From assembly GCA_965219925.1 (NCBI GenBank), contig OZ244795.1, positions 3,472,001-3,536,000 on the forward strand: DNA of 64,000 nucleotides, written 5' to 3'. This DNA is from Bin87 sp965219925. Lineage in GTDB: Bacteria > Chloroflexota > Dehalococcoidia > Lucifugimonadales > UBA3495. Every line of letters starts with the position of its first letter. The stretch's first letter is position 1. Of this stretch, positions 35,907 to 45,463 are shown piece by piece. The notes below the pieces were generated by a model that worked only from the letters and a program-made list of their open reading frames with translations, did not search any database and had not been told where the DNA came from. A program made the translations under genes and the position numbers.

Positions 35907-35934
35907 AGCCTGCCCCGCACTGGATACGGGGAAC
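35907..35934. repeat. P palindrome inside the IS66 remnant
   Basis: CCTGCCCCGCACTGGATACG followed by GGG. It reads in frame as SLPRTGYGE between RRIERHI-K and the catalytic SSDNNTAEHSL region. Confidence 0.7.
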
Positions 35935-36380
35935 TCTTCGTCTTCGTGGCGCAACCGGAGGTGTCTTCGGACAACAACACCGCCGAACACAGCCTGCGCC
36001 CGGTGGTGGTCAGCCGGAAGATCAGTGGTGGCACGCGCTCAAACCAGGGCACTGACACCAAGATGACGCTGGCCTCCGTCTTCGGCGCCTGGCGGGCCCA
36101 AGGCTTGTACCAACGGCTGCTGGCTGTCGGCAATTGCTCGCTTCCCCTCAAGTCTGAACAGTTACGTCGGAGGTTGAATGCTGATGGATAAAGGGGCTTG
36201 AGTTTGATGCGCGCATCCGAGGTGGTGAAGTGCCAGTCCACCCGTATCACGTCCCGGTTGCGCTGCTGCTGCCACGCTCCCACCTCCCGCCGCAGAGCGC
36301 TTTGGTCGGGAATACGGCGGTTCAAGCATTGCCGGGCCAGCGCCCCGATTTCAATCTCGGCCATATCCATCCAACTGCCA

Positions 36381-36403
36381 GCCACCCGGTCAAGCCGGGT
36401 GGC
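36381..36403. repeat. Palindrome inserted in frame in an IS630 remnant
   Basis: GCCACCCGG-TCAAG-CCGGGTGGC has a perfect 9-bp stem. On the reverse strand it adds SLATRLDRVAG between HYTPK and SWMDMAEIE; the sibling copy at 8.3 kb reads HYMPKHGSWLNMAEIE without it. Confidence 0.8.
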
Positions 36404-36506
36404 TAAAGACTTGGGAGTGTAGTGGACCTCCAACCGTTCGGCGATGCGCCGCGCTTCGGCAGGTTCAAATTCCTCGTACAGCGAGGCTGGGTGGTGGGTG
36501 TTCAAA

Positions 36507-36535
36507 GCCTGCCCCGTACTGGATACCGGGTGGGC
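36507..36535. repeat. P palindrome at the deletion junction of an IS630 remnant
   Basis: GCCTGCCCCGTACTGGATAC followed by CGGGTGGGC. It stands exactly where the central third of the transposase is missing. Confidence 0.75.
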
Positions 36536-36917
36536 TTCCCCTTGACCCTCCAGCCGCTTCGGACGCCGGTTATGCTGCCGCTTTCGTCCCAGCGCGCCTC
36601 AATCCCTTCCTTCACGCAGCGCCGGCGCACCCGCTCCACCGTCGCACGGCCAATCTGGAGAACCCGGACAATCTCTTCGTCCTTTATGGCTCCGCCCCCT
36701 TGCCCCTCATCGCTCAGCAGCAAAACTCGGGCGTGGGTCTGCCGGTATGCTGCCGCCCGCCCCCGGGACACCAGCGCCTTCAGTTCCTGCCGCTCCTCAG
36801 TGGTCAACTTACCCGGTATTTCTTGACTGACATCGCCATCACTCCACAACCTAATCCTGTTTATCCCATGTTTGGAAGAATACTCCTGCAAACCGTCATT
36901 TCAAACATGTTGGACTA

Positions 36918-37069
36918 CTAAACTAAAGCCAAGGTGGGATGTACATTTAAGTGGCGATGATGATCAGCTAGGTTAAGCCCGTGAATCCCTCTCATCCGTA
37001 CTTGGAGAACGACCCGGCTCCGTCGTTTGACCCCCACCATCTGCGCATTTCACCTTGGCTTTAGTTTAG
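36918..37069. repeat. Family 4 inverted-repeat element
   Basis: 19-bp perfect terminal repeats (CTAAACTAAAGCCAAGGTG / CACCTTGGCTTTAGTTTAG) around a 114-bp non-coding interior. The same end, with one mismatch, occurs at 62075-62093 beside an IS630 transposase. On its left is half a family 3 element (to 36920). Confidence 0.85.
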
Positions 37070-37117
37070 GGCGCAAACCAACAACCCCAAGACAAGCCGG
37101 ACCGGCTGGGGTTGACC

Positions 37118-38009
37118 ATGGCATTCGCGCATCCGGAGTTCCTCGTTTCGACCGATTGGCTGGCCGAGCGCCTGGTGGACGACGACGTCCGGGTTTTCGA
37201 GACAACCATCTTCCTGCATCCACGCGACGGCGGTGGCCGCCGCATCGAGTCCGGGCGGATGGAGTATGAGTCGGGACAAATTCCCGGATCGGGCTTCCTC
37301 GACCTTCAGGCCGATTTTTCCGACAACGACCAACCCTGGCGCTTCATGATGCCCTCGGCCGGCGCATTTGCCGAGGCGGCGGGACGGCACGGCATCTCGG
37401 AGTCGCCAAAACTGGTCCTCTACGACCGCCTGGTGTCGCAGTGGGCGGCGAGGCTGTGGTGGATGTTCCGCTCAATGGGCTGTGGGGGCGTGGCCGTGCT
37501 GGACGGCCGAGGGCCGTGCTGTTTCGACCGACCCGGCGACGTACGCGCCCACGACTTTCACCCCGACGGCCGACCCGGCGCGCTTCGCTGACCTGGTTGA
37601 GGTTAAGGCGTACATCGAGTCGGGAGATGGGGGCGGGAGCTGCCTGATCAACGCCCTCGGACGAGAGCAGCACTCGGGCGCCGACGGCGGGATAACCTAC
37701 GGGCGCGCCGGACACATTCCCGGCGCGACCAACGTGCCGTCAGGCGAGCTAACCGATCCCGTGACCGGCCTCTATCGGCCGGCGGAGGAACCGGCGTTGC
37801 TCTTCCAACAGGCGGGCGCGGACCGCACGCAGCGCGTGGTCACGTACTGCGGGGGCGGCATCGCGGCGTCCAACGACGCATTCATCCTCGCAATGCTGGA
37901 TTACGAGAATGTCGCGGTCTACGATGCCTCGCTGTCGGAGTACGCGCGGACCCGTCACTGCCGCTGGAGGTCGCCTGAGTGCCCCGAGGTACTCGCCGTG
38001 GTACTCTAG
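37118..38009 (+). pseudogene. Thiosulfate/3-mercaptopyruvate sulfurtransferase (two rhodanese domains), frame broken
   Basis: Domain 1 runs from MAFAHPEFLVSTDWLAERLV through HIPGS-like YESGQIPGSGFLDLQADFSD to WMFRSMGCGGVAVLDG. The frame is lost near 37500, where about a dozen codons between VLDG and AEGRAVSTDP also appear to be missing. Domain 2 resumes as CLINALGREQHSG, AGHIPGATNVPSGELTDP and the active-site loop VTYCGGGIAASNDAFIL with its cysteine. The deletion plus frame change makes a true mutation likely, though an assembly error is possible. It lies just upstream of the LLM and LUD genes in the same direction. Confidence 0.8.
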
Positions 38010-38066
38010 CCGAGACCGTACGACAACACATTCCGGTGGAGCGAGCCGACAGACAGGAGGTGAGCC

Positions 38067-39125
38067 ATGACGCAGGCTGCCACGCTTAACGATACCCTTG
38101 AAATCGGACTGTTCGACTGGATCGAATGGGACAAGTCGGCGCCCAACGAGATTTTCGAAAGCCGGCTCAAGATGCTGGAGTATGCCGACCGGAGCGGGTT
38201 CTACAGCTACCACCTCGCGGAGCATCACATCACTCCCCTGAGCGTATCGCCTTCGCCGGCGGTGTTCCTGGCAGCCGCAGCGCAACGTACGTCAAAGCTG
38301 CGCCTGGGGCCCCTGGTTTTCCTGCTGCCCTTCTACAACCCCATCCGGCTGCTGCACGAAATCTGCATGCTGGATAATCTCAGCAACGGACGCCTGGATC
38401 TCGGTGTGGGCCGCGGGGTCTCGCCGATAGAGGCCGAGAAGTTCGACGTTGATCTGGACGTCAGTTGGGAAGTGTTCAATGAGCAGATGGACATGTTCAC
38501 CGGCGGTTTCACCACCGGCATTCTCAATCACCAGGGAAAGCACTACAACTACGAGGACATAGAACTCTGGATCAAGCCCTATCAGAAACCCTATCCCCCG
38601 CTCTGGTACGCCAGCAACAACATTGCATCGGTGCCCTGGATGGCCCAGCACGGCTTCAACACCTGCACTGTGTTCGCCGACAATGCAGGCGTCAAGGCCC
38701 ACTTCGACCTGTACAAGCAAGTCTGGAACGCTGAGCGAATGTCCGACGGACTGAACAGCCATGTGCCCGTCCCCAAGCTGGGACTCGTCCGCCACATGTA
38801 CATTGCTGCCACCGACGAACAGGCCAGGGCGGAGGCCGGCCCGGCCTATCAGGCGTGGTTCCATAATATCGACTACCTGTGGGCCAAAGCCGGCCTCGAC
38901 CAGCTGAGCGCCATGAAGGATTTCGACCAACTCGAAGCCAGGGATGTAGTAATCGTGGGCTCACCGTCAAACGTCAGGGAGCGGGTCCAGCGGGCAATTG
39001 ACGAGACAGGCATCAACTACTTCTGCCCCATATTCGCATGGGGCGACCTGACTCCCGACCAGGTCATGCGCTCTATGGGCCTGTTCGTCGATGAGGTCAT
39101 GCCCAACCTGCGGCCCGGTCACTAA
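38067..39125 (+). CDS. LLM-class flavin-dependent oxidoreductase (LuxA-like)
   Basis: 352 residues. FYSYHLAEHHITPLSVSPSP near residues 48-67 and LGPLVFLLPFYNPIRLLHEI near 84-103 match the alkanal-monooxygenase-like group; NGRLDLGVGRGVSP follows and PYPPLWYASNNIASVPWMA is in the second half. These are two-component flavin monooxygenases acting on organic substrates. AGGAGGTGA lies 6 bases before the ATG. It is followed after ~107 bases by a LUD-domain gene. Confidence 0.9.
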   Translation: MTQAATLNDTLEIGLFDWIEWDKSAPNEIFESRLKMLEYADRSGFYSYHLAEHHITPLSVSPSPAVFLAAAAQRTSKLRLGPLVFLLPFYNPIRLLHEICMLDNLSNGRLDLGVGRGVSPIEAEKFDVDLDVSWEVFNEQMDMFTGGFTTGILNHQGKHYNYEDIELWIKPYQKPYPPLWYASNNIASVPWMAQHGFNTCTVFADNAGVKAHFDLYKQVWNAERMSDGLNSHVPVPKLGLVRHMYIAATDEQARAEAGPAYQAWFHNIDYLWAKAGLDQLSAMKDFDQLEARDVVIVGSPSNVRERVQRAIDETGINYFCPIFAWGDLTPDQVMRSMGLFVDEVMPNLRPGH

Positions 39126-39232
39126 TTCTCCCTCTGCGCAGGGAGGGTTAGGCAGCGGGAACCCCCAACCAATCGGGACATACTCGTTCCAGTCCCCTGG
39201 GCGCAGATGAGTCACATACAGGAGACGCGAAA

Positions 39233-39850
39233 ATGTCCTCGGATACCCCCTACGCTCCGCCAACCGCCGAATCGATCAGCAGGACCATCGAGGCCCTGGC
39301 CGCCCGCAACGTAGACGCTGTTTTGGTGGCGAGCCGCGAGGCTGCATTGGCCAAGCTGCGGGAATTGGTGCCCGAGGGATCCGAGGTCTTCGTCAACACT
39401 TCGGAGACACTGGACGCTATCGGCTACACGGAGTACATGCACGGAAACGACCGCTACATCAACCTGCACGACCAGATGCTGTCCCAGCCCGATCCGGCAT
39501 CCCAGCGGGAGTTCCGCCGCAAAACCACCACCGCCGACTACTTCGTGGGCAGCGTTCAGGCCATTGCCGAGACCGGCGAGATTGTCATCGCCAGCAGTTC
39601 CGGCAGCCAGATTGGTGCTTACTCCTACGGCGCCCGACGCGTCATCCTCGTGGCCGGCACGCAGAAAATCTGCCCCACCCTGTCCGACGCCGAGGCCCGC
39701 ACCCGCGGCTTCACGCTGGAGCGCCACGACCGTTGGCTGGAAGGCCGGGGCGTGGCTCCCACCCCCATCGGCAAATACCTCGTGATGGAGCACGAGCCTG
39801 TGGTCGGCCGCATTTCCATGGTTCTCATTCCCGAGAACATAGGCTGGTAA
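39233..39850 (+). CDS. LUD-domain (LutC/YkgG-like) protein
   Basis: 205 residues. The LUD pattern is seen in ALAAR-NVDAVLVASREAALAK, GSEVFVNTSETLDAIGY, ADYFVGSVQAIAETGEIVIA and SSGSQIGAYSYGARRVILVA, which matches the nucleotide-binding part of the lactate-utilisation subunit LutC. No LutA or LutB subunits are nearby, so it is a stand-alone member of unknown function. AGGAG precedes the ATG. Confidence 0.85.
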   Translation: MSSDTPYAPPTAESISRTIEALAARNVDAVLVASREAALAKLRELVPEGSEVFVNTSETLDAIGYTEYMHGNDRYINLHDQMLSQPDPASQREFRRKTTTADYFVGSVQAIAETGEIVIASSSGSQIGAYSYGARRVILVAGTQKICPTLSDAEARTRGFTLERHDRWLEGRGVAPTPIGKYLVMEHEPVVGRISMVLIPENIGW

Positions 39851-40200
39851 CGGCCTCGCGGAGATCCAACGTGAAAATGTGGGAGCGCACCGTCGCGCCC
39901 GCCTTAACGTTCCACTATCGCCACTGAAATAGAGGGCGTCCTCTTGCAGCGGGCCTGAGAAACCCCGGTGAGTTGGCGGCGAGTACGATTGGGCGAACAC
40001 GGAATGTATGGAGCCGCGCGCCGGCCAAACCGTTGGTCTCTGCCGACCACAACCCCCAAGTTGCAATGTAGTAATATCTATTAACCTGGCCGGGAGATGC
40101 ATGACTGGCTGCGGGACTGCTGGCGAACTGGCTCTGGCTTCCGAAAGACCGCAGAGGGCGATTTCGCAACTGGGCATTCTTCTCCAGGTACCGGTCACTG
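39851..40200. other. Gene-free stretch before the MFS remnant
   Basis: No gene, repeat family member or RNA could be supported. It may hold the decayed N-terminal half of the MFS gene that follows, but I see no recognisable transmembrane segments in it. Confidence 0.4.
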
Positions 40201-40778
40201 GTGTCCATGCGGTTTTTCCGCGTGGCCGTGGCGGTCAATGTGACGCAGCGCATCGCTTTCTGGGGAACGATCAGCTTTTTCGCCGCCTACCTGATACATA
40301 CTCACGGCCTGAGCATAGGTTTTGTGGCCCTGCCGCTGGCCATAGCCGCCACGGGGCAGATGGTCGGAAGCTATTCTGCTGCGTCCGTGGCAAACAGTAG
40401 GTACGTGCGGCGTTCGTCGCTGCCACCACGGCGGCAGGGGGAGTCTGCGGTTTCCTGTTCTTCACCGTAAACCTCGGACTTTGGGCGTCGGTTGCCGTGG
40501 CAGCGGCTGCAACTGGCTTGCTGAGCGTGACGTTCCCGGTTCTGGTCTCGGCCAGCACCGAGTATTCCGGAGAATCCAATGCCACGGGAGTGGGTCTGAT
40601 GGGTTTCAGCAACCAGACCGGCGGGGCCCTGGGCGCCGGGATCGCCGGAGCGTTGTTGGCGAGTACGGGTTATGTGGGAATAGGCTACATGTGCCTCGGC
40701 GTTACGATGGCCAGCGCGCTTATGACGAGCCTCTTTGGCCGCCAGTTCGGGGAATCTGCCGGCCAAAGCAAAGGGTAA
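40201..40778 (+). pseudogene. MFS transporter, C-terminal half, frameshifted
   Basis: The first frame reads VAVNVTQRIAFWGTISFFAA and VALPLAIAATGQMVGSYSAA. After a one-base frame change near 40400 the sequence continues VRAAFVAATTAAGGVCGFLF, LLSVTFPVLVSASTEYS and GLMGFSNQTGGALGAGIAGA. These are helices 7-12 of a major-facilitator exporter; the first six helices are missing. It is therefore non-functional. Confidence 0.75.
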
Positions 40779-40829
40779 ACAGGCGGCGACAAGGCCCGGA
40801 TACGCCCGAAACGGACGATCAGCCCGGCG

Positions 40830-41588
40830 CTAGCCTTGCGAGAGCGATACATCGACTGCGGCAAGGCCCTCGATGGCCAGACCGTATCCCAGCATATCCT
40901 GCATCTGTCGTTTCAGTTGCAGGGTGAGGGCGACCCGGGTGTAGCGCAGCGTCAGCGGCGGCCTTTCCGTCAACTGCCGGGCCACTTCCCAAGCCCGGGG
41001 CAGCAGTTCGTCCCGGGGCAGCACTTCTGCCACCACGCCCAGCTCCAGCGCCTCCCGGGCCGATAGAGTCCGCCCGGTCAGCAGGAAGTGACGGCCCCGG
41101 TTCTGTCCCAACACCAGGGGCCAGATCACGTGGACGCCATCGCCGGGCACCACGCCGCGCGGGAAGTGGGGAGCGTCCTGGAAAGTGGCGGTCTCCGAAG
41201 CCAGGACGACGTCAGACATCACCGGAATCTCGGCGTGGATGGTCGCCGGGCCGTTGACCGCGCCGATGATCGGCACTTCGATCTCCAGCAGGTTGGTCAA
41301 CAGCCGCTTACCCTCCCAGTAGGTCTTGTCCCAGTCCTGGGGCATTCGCCGGGTGGGGCGGTTGGGCTCGAAATCAGCGCAGTAGTCGTCGCCGGTGCCG
41401 GTGAGGATCACCACCCGGTTATCCGGATCCGCGCCGATGTCGGCGAAGGCGTAACCCAGCTCCCGGTGAGACGCCTCGCCCCAAAGCAGGCTCCCGTCCC
41501 CGGAGTGAAACGTCACCTGGAGAATACCATCCTCCCGTTGCACGCTAACCGTCTCGTATTTGTTCGCATAGTCCGCTAACACTGTCAT
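40830..41588 (-). CDS. Enoyl-CoA hydratase/isomerase family protein
   Basis: 252 residues from the ATG at 41588 (GGGGG upstream). The crotonase fold is visible in VVILTGTGDDYCADFEP (oxyanion loop region), PIIGAVNGPATIHAEIPVMS, then GVVPGDGVHVIWPLVLGQ and LTGRTLSAREALELGVVAEV. The usual catalytic glutamates are not at their usual places (HAEIPVMSD, GDGVHVIW), so the reaction may be other than hydration. Beta-oxidation-like or ring-cleavage roles are possible. Confidence 0.85.
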   Translation of the reverse strand: MTVLADYANKYETVSVQREDGILQVTFHSGDGSLLWGEASHRELGYAFADIGADPDNRVVILTGTGDDYCADFEPNRPTRRMPQDWDKTYWEGKRLLTNLLEIEVPIIGAVNGPATIHAEIPVMSDVVLASETATFQDAPHFPRGVVPGDGVHVIWPLVLGQNRGRHFLLTGRTLSAREALELGVVAEVLPRDELLPRAWEVARQLTERPPLTLRYTRVALTLQLKRQMQDMLGYGLAIEGLAAVDVSLSQG

Positions 41589-41834
41589 GGTTGTCCCCCT
41601 GTAGTTTTGGCTTGTGGTTTGCTGTGGGCAACTCGGCCCAGGCCCCACTTTACACCAGACCGGTCAAGCCCCCTGCAACCCCTCATAGGGCACCCCCGCC
41701 AGGGTGCGAGAAACGGCGGCGGTTGGGACGAGCGTCTGGTCCAGCACTGGCGGGGGTGGCGGATTGATTGCAAATTGCCCACATTGCCGGGCTGCTCTAC
41801 AATCGAAACATCGCAGAGCGCGATGGAGGTTGCA

Positions 41835-43238
41835 ATGGATCTGAAAGAAGCCACGCGGACGGCGAGAGAGTACGTAACCGCCGTATTCGCCGATGAAGAA
41901 ATTACACAACTCGGACTCGAAGAGGTGATGTACGACGTCGATTCCGAACAGTGGCGCATTACCTTTGGCTTTGCCCTGCCTTGGGATCAGCAAAATACCG
42001 TGGCCGTCAGAATGGGCCTGAAAACCCCCCGCGCCTACAAAGTGGTTCACGTTAACAATGGCGATGGCAGCATCGCAGCGTTGACCGACCACTTGCTGCC
42101 GGAGACAAAAGTCTCAGAAAATGCTCAAGGCGTCTCGCCCACGCCAGAGACCGCGGCTTCTGGCGACGAGAGGGAAATCGCGGAAGTTTCGTCTGGAAAG
42201 CCCAAGTCAGGCGACGCCAAATGGGACAAGGTTCTACGACTAATCGGCAAGATAACCAACGCGGCATCGGGTGGCGTTTACGTCTTTCGCGGTGAGGCTA
42301 AATATTATCCTGAGGTATGCTCTGGCCTCTACCGAGAACTTCGCAATGCGGTCAAGGCAGGGTATCCTCTTGAGCCTTTCGCAGAAGCAGACCTGAACGA
42401 TGCCAAACTTTACACCGGGACAAATGACGATTGGGAGGTACTGAGCCACATCCAGCACTACGAAGGCGTCACCAATCTGGTTGATTTCACAACAGACGTT
42501 AATGTCGCCTTGTTCTTCGCTTGCGATGGTCATTACCGTAAGGACGGCAGAATCATCATATTGGAACGAAAATGTTCGGAGACCTTGAAGTTCCATGAGC
42601 CGGAAGATCCCGCCGACCGAGCGCCTGCACAAAGGAGCGTGCTAGTGCGACCTGTGAACGGGGTTGTGGCAGGGGGGCGTAAGGTCATCGTTCCGGGTGA
42701 ACTAAAGCAACGAATGATGGAGTATCTGTATCAATACCATGGCATTAACCACGGCAGCGTGTACAGTGGATATCATGGCTTCATCAAATTTCGCCAGCGT
42801 CGCTGGGAAGCGTTCACACCCCTTGATGATGGATTGGAATGTTTCAATAGAAAAGAGTATGACGCTGCAATAAACCACCTCAGTGCTGCCATTGACCATC
42901 TTGCAGTGCTTAATACATTCAAGGCGATGGACGTCAGCTTTGCGCTTGCCAGAGCATACCAACATCGTGCGATGTCCTACCAGTTTCTGTGCAACGCTGC
43001 CTGTGCGGAAGAAGATTTCGATAAAGCCAGAAAATTGGATCCTGACATTCTCACAAATTCGATCAAGGAAACCCTTCAAACCAACGCTAACAAAAACGAC
43101 AATGGACCGGAACTCCCTATGCTAGGGGGTGTCGTCAAAAGAGTTTGCTCCAGATCATCACTGCCCGGAGCTGGCAGATGGCCAAATACGACGCCGTTCT
43201 CTTGGCATAGCGGGTCGCCACCCCGCGCCACTGCTTGA
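41835..43238 (+). CDS. FRG-domain protein with C-terminal helical repeats; 3' end altered by an IS
   Basis: The ATG at 41835 is preceded by GGAGG at 41825-41829. The FRG domain is visible as GGVYVFRGEAKYYPEVCSGL (near 125-144), SHIQHYEGVTNLVDFTTDVN and VALFFACDGHYRKDGRIIIL. The C-terminal ~100 residues (FNRKEYDAAINHLSAAIDHL; LARAYQHRAMSYQF) look like TPR-type helices. The IS5-type element at 43126-43991 begins one base after the codon CTA. Joined across the IS, the gene would read CTA-GGA-TAA and stop at 44000. At present it reads into the IS and gains about 35 foreign residues. FRG proteins are of unknown function and are often near phage defence genes. Confidence 0.85.
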   Translation: MDLKEATRTAREYVTAVFADEEITQLGLEEVMYDVDSEQWRITFGFALPWDQQNTVAVRMGLKTPRAYKVVHVNNGDGSIAALTDHLLPETKVSENAQGVSPTPETAASGDEREIAEVSSGKPKSGDAKWDKVLRLIGKITNAASGGVYVFRGEAKYYPEVCSGLYRELRNAVKAGYPLEPFAEADLNDAKLYTGTNDDWEVLSHIQHYEGVTNLVDFTTDVNVALFFACDGHYRKDGRIIILERKCSETLKFHEPEDPADRAPAQRSVLVRPVNGVVAGGRKVIVPGELKQRMMEYLYQYHGINHGSVYSGYHGFIKFRQRRWEAFTPLDDGLECFNRKEYDAAINHLSAAIDHLAVLNTFKAMDVSFALARAYQHRAMSYQFLCNAACAEEDFDKARKLDPDILTNSIKETLQTNANKNDNGPELPMLGGVVKRVCSRSSLPGAGRWPNTTPFSWHSGSPPRATA

Positions 43239-43923
43239 ATTCCAGGAATCCGTTCTCCACTAGGTGCCGCAGCTTGTACAGCGCCCGGTCATAGTCCCGC
43301 TTTTCTCTCCGGTTGCTTTTGGGCGGTATCACCGGGTCCATTCCCAATTCCCGGACGGTGGCTATGATTTCATTGGTGTCATAGGCTTTGTCCGCCAGCA
43401 GGCACTCCGCTGCTATGCCCTCAATCAGAGGCAAAGCCTGGGAGCAGTCGGCAAACGTACCCTCGGTCACCGCCAGCCTTACCGGCATTCCGTGGGAATC
43501 CACCGCCAGGTGCAGCTTGCTGTTCAGCCCCCTTTTGTGCGGGCAATGGACTGATTTCCGCCCCGGGCGCCGGCGCTGTGGGGATGGGCCTTGATATAGC
43601 TGGCGTCTATCATCAGCCACTCGAAATCAGGGTCATCAATCACCGCCTCCAACAGTCCGGCCCACACGCCCCGGTCCCGCCAGCGGCAGAAGCGGCGGTG
43701 GGTGTTCTTCCAATCTCCGTAGTCCGGGGGCAAATCTCGCCAAGGAGCGCCGGTGCGCAGTATCCAGCACACGGCGTCGATAAACCGCCGGTTGTCCCCG
43801 TGTCGTGGCACGGGGCAGGCTCTGGGCCGGTCGGCCCCTCTTGCCCTCTCCCCCAGGCAAATGCGGCCTCAACCGCTCCCAAACCTCATCGGTCATATCG
43901 TGGCGCCGGTGCGCTACCGTCAT
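43135..43923 (-). pseudogene. IS5-family transposase in two frames, interrupted by a palindrome
   Basis: Frame 1: MTVAHRRHDMTDEVWERLRP to KRGRPA, then after the palindrome insert DNRRFIDAVCWILRTGAPWR, WLMIDASYIKAHPHSAG and RTKGG-stop. Frame 2: LNSKLHLAVDSHGMPVRLAV, LADKAYDTNEI, and YKLRHLVENGFLEFKQWRG. The run ACAAAAGGGGGCTGA fits a programmed -1 shift (GGG-CTG-AAC) joining the frames. The palindrome at 43796 changes frame after KRGRPA, so this copy cannot make a full protein even with frameshifting. Confidence 0.85.
43796..43821. repeat. P palindrome inside an IS5 transposase
   Basis: CCCCGTGTCGTGGCACGGGG then CAGGCT. On the reverse strand it falls between GRPA and DNRRFIDAV, which are contiguous in related transposases. 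The insertion shifts the frame. Confidence 0.8.
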
Positions 43924-44022
43924 ACCCCCACCTTCCACACTCTCCCCATTTCCAGCAATCTACCACCCTACCGCCATTTTGACGACACCCCCTAGGATAA
44001 TGTTGCCCAAATGCCATATTTC

Positions 44023-45443
44023 CTACGGCGGTGTGGACTGCCCATAGTGATCCAGGCCCCAGCAAACAACCCGGCCGTCGGTCTTCACCCCACAGGTGTG
44101 ACCCGAGCCGGCGCTGACCTGCTGGAAGGTTCCCGACGGTGTCTCGAAAAGATGAAGGCCCCAGCAAGCCAGTTTGCCATCGGTTTTTACACCACAGGTG
44201 TGTAACGTTCCGGCGCTTACCTGCTGAAATGTCCCCCCGGTGGCCAAGATTGCCCGTGTTTGTTATTCCCCCAGCAGGCAACACTGCCATCGGTTTTCAC
44301 TCCGCAGGTGTGCGCCAGACCGGTGCTAACCTGTTGGAGGGTTCCGAACCGCGGTATGAAGAAACTATCGCCCCAGCAGACAGCGGCGCCGTCGGTTTTT
44401 ACCCCACAGGTGAGATCATAACCAGCGCTAACTTGCTGAAAAATTCCCGCTGGTGGAGTAGATTTCCCGCGAGACTTACTGCCCCAGCAGACAACCCTGC
44501 CGTCAGTCTTAATTCCGCAGGTGTGAGACTCCCCTGCGCTGACTTGCTGGAAGGTTCCCACAGGCGATGTGGCTTGCCCAAAATCGTCATTACTCCAGCA
44601 AACGACCCTGCCGTCGCCCTTCACCCCGCAAGTGTGTGCGCTGCCGGCGCTGACCTGCTCGAACTTATCAGATGGCGACAATGTGGGCGTGGGCGTAGCT
44701 GTTAGCCGCCTTGTAGCCGTCGGGCGGGGCGTAGCAGTTGGCGGAACCCGTGACAGCGCTTCCAGCCGGCTTTTCAGCTCCTCAACTGACAGTGCAAACG
44801 CCACGCCCTCGGCTTCTGCGATGCTGAAAGTGATTACTCCGATGACATCACCATACCGGTTCAGCAGCCGGTCGGCGCTGTTGCCGGGGTTCAGCGCCGC
44901 ATCGGTTTGAAAGTATTCATAGCTCTCAAATTGTCGGCGCGCCGAAATAATACCCCTGGCGACCGTTAGGTCGTCGCCCAACTGTGAGCTCAACGGAAAT
45001 CCCAACGCCATCACGTCCTCGCCCAGAGCAACCCGTCCGGCACTACCCAGCGAGACTGCCGTAAAATCGCTGTCCGAGTCCACTTTCACCACGGCGAGGT
45101 CGGCGTCCTCATTACGGTTTAGCACCTGGCCTCGATACTCGACACCGTTAAGGATTACCGTAATCCGGCCACGGTCTTCCACCACGTGTGCATTGGTGAC
45201 AACCAGGCCGCTGGCATCATACACGAAACCGGTTCCCGTGCCGGTTGGCGTGATGATTTGCGCGATGCTGAGCCTGAACCGGGACACTAACTCAGATAAT
45301 GTCGGGGTTACCGTCGGGGCCAGTCGCGTCAATTCCGCGGCCACCGTTGCCTCTACCTCCATATCGTCTGTGGTTACGCAGCCGGTCAGCGCCACCAGCG
45401 CCACCGCCAGCAACGTTATCACCAACCAGATTTTTACTGACAT
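44023..45443 (-). pseudogene. Lipoprotein HtrA/Deg-type protease with RCC1-like repeats; one frameshift
   Basis: The ATG at 45443 (MSVKIWLVITLLAVALVALT) leads into a lipobox LTGC. A trypsin-like HtrA domain follows: TNAHVVED (His), NEDADLAVVKVD (Asp) and LNPGNSADRLLN (Ser). A GNSGGP-type motif is replaced by GNSADR. A PTATPRPTATRRLT linker then joins four RCC1-like repeats, ~38 residues each (GTFQQVSAGxxHTCGVKTDG). Near 44240 a run of six G (seven expected) breaks the frame; two further repeats in the next frame end at 44023. No PDZ domain is seen. Marked pseudogene because of the frameshift. Confidence 0.75.
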
Positions 45444-45463
45444 ATTGCCCACTCGATGCACTC

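Larger units (their letters stand above)
35096..36145 (+). pseudogene. IS66-family transposase, broken, with three palindrome insertions
   Basis: Starts MDPEIDLSTADRNVLIAIIA with the IS66 coiled-coil/zinc region (TIIERLEKRIAQLEG; EQCPDCGTQLSGG). A TGA at 35399-35401 stands where TGG (Trp) is expected. Later pieces are in other frames: IDLPQVPVQITEHAYI, LMSLIAALREEARLPFRTIQ, VVHADETGWREDGHNGYVWT and SSDNNTAEHSLRPVVVSRKI (the catalytic DDE parts). P-type palindromes lie at 35557, 35851 and 35907. The region between the second and third catalytic parts is partly deleted. Confidence 0.85.
36170..36891 (-). pseudogene. IS630-family transposase, internally deleted, with two palindrome insertions
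   Basis: The N-terminus (36891 to ~36540) reads EERQELKALVSRGRAAAYRQ and ATVERVRRRCVKEGIEARW. The C-terminus (36505 to ~36178) reads MNTHHPASLYEEFEPAEARR and WMDMAEIEIGALARQC. The middle, with the first catalytic Asp, is missing and a P palindrome (36507-36535) sits at the junction. A second palindrome (36381-36403) is inserted in frame between HYTPK and SWMDMAEIE. It is a sibling of the copy at 8075-9273 and lies against the IS66 remnant. Confidence 0.85.
43126..43991 (-). mobile_element. IS5-family insertion sequence in the stop region of the FRG gene
   Basis: 866 bp. Perfect 15-bp terminal repeats GGGGTGTCGTCAAAA / TTTTGACGACACCCC are flanked by CTAG (43122-43125 and 43992-43995). The element is a different IS5 subtype from the one at 9557 but uses the same CTAG target. 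Confidence 0.92.
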
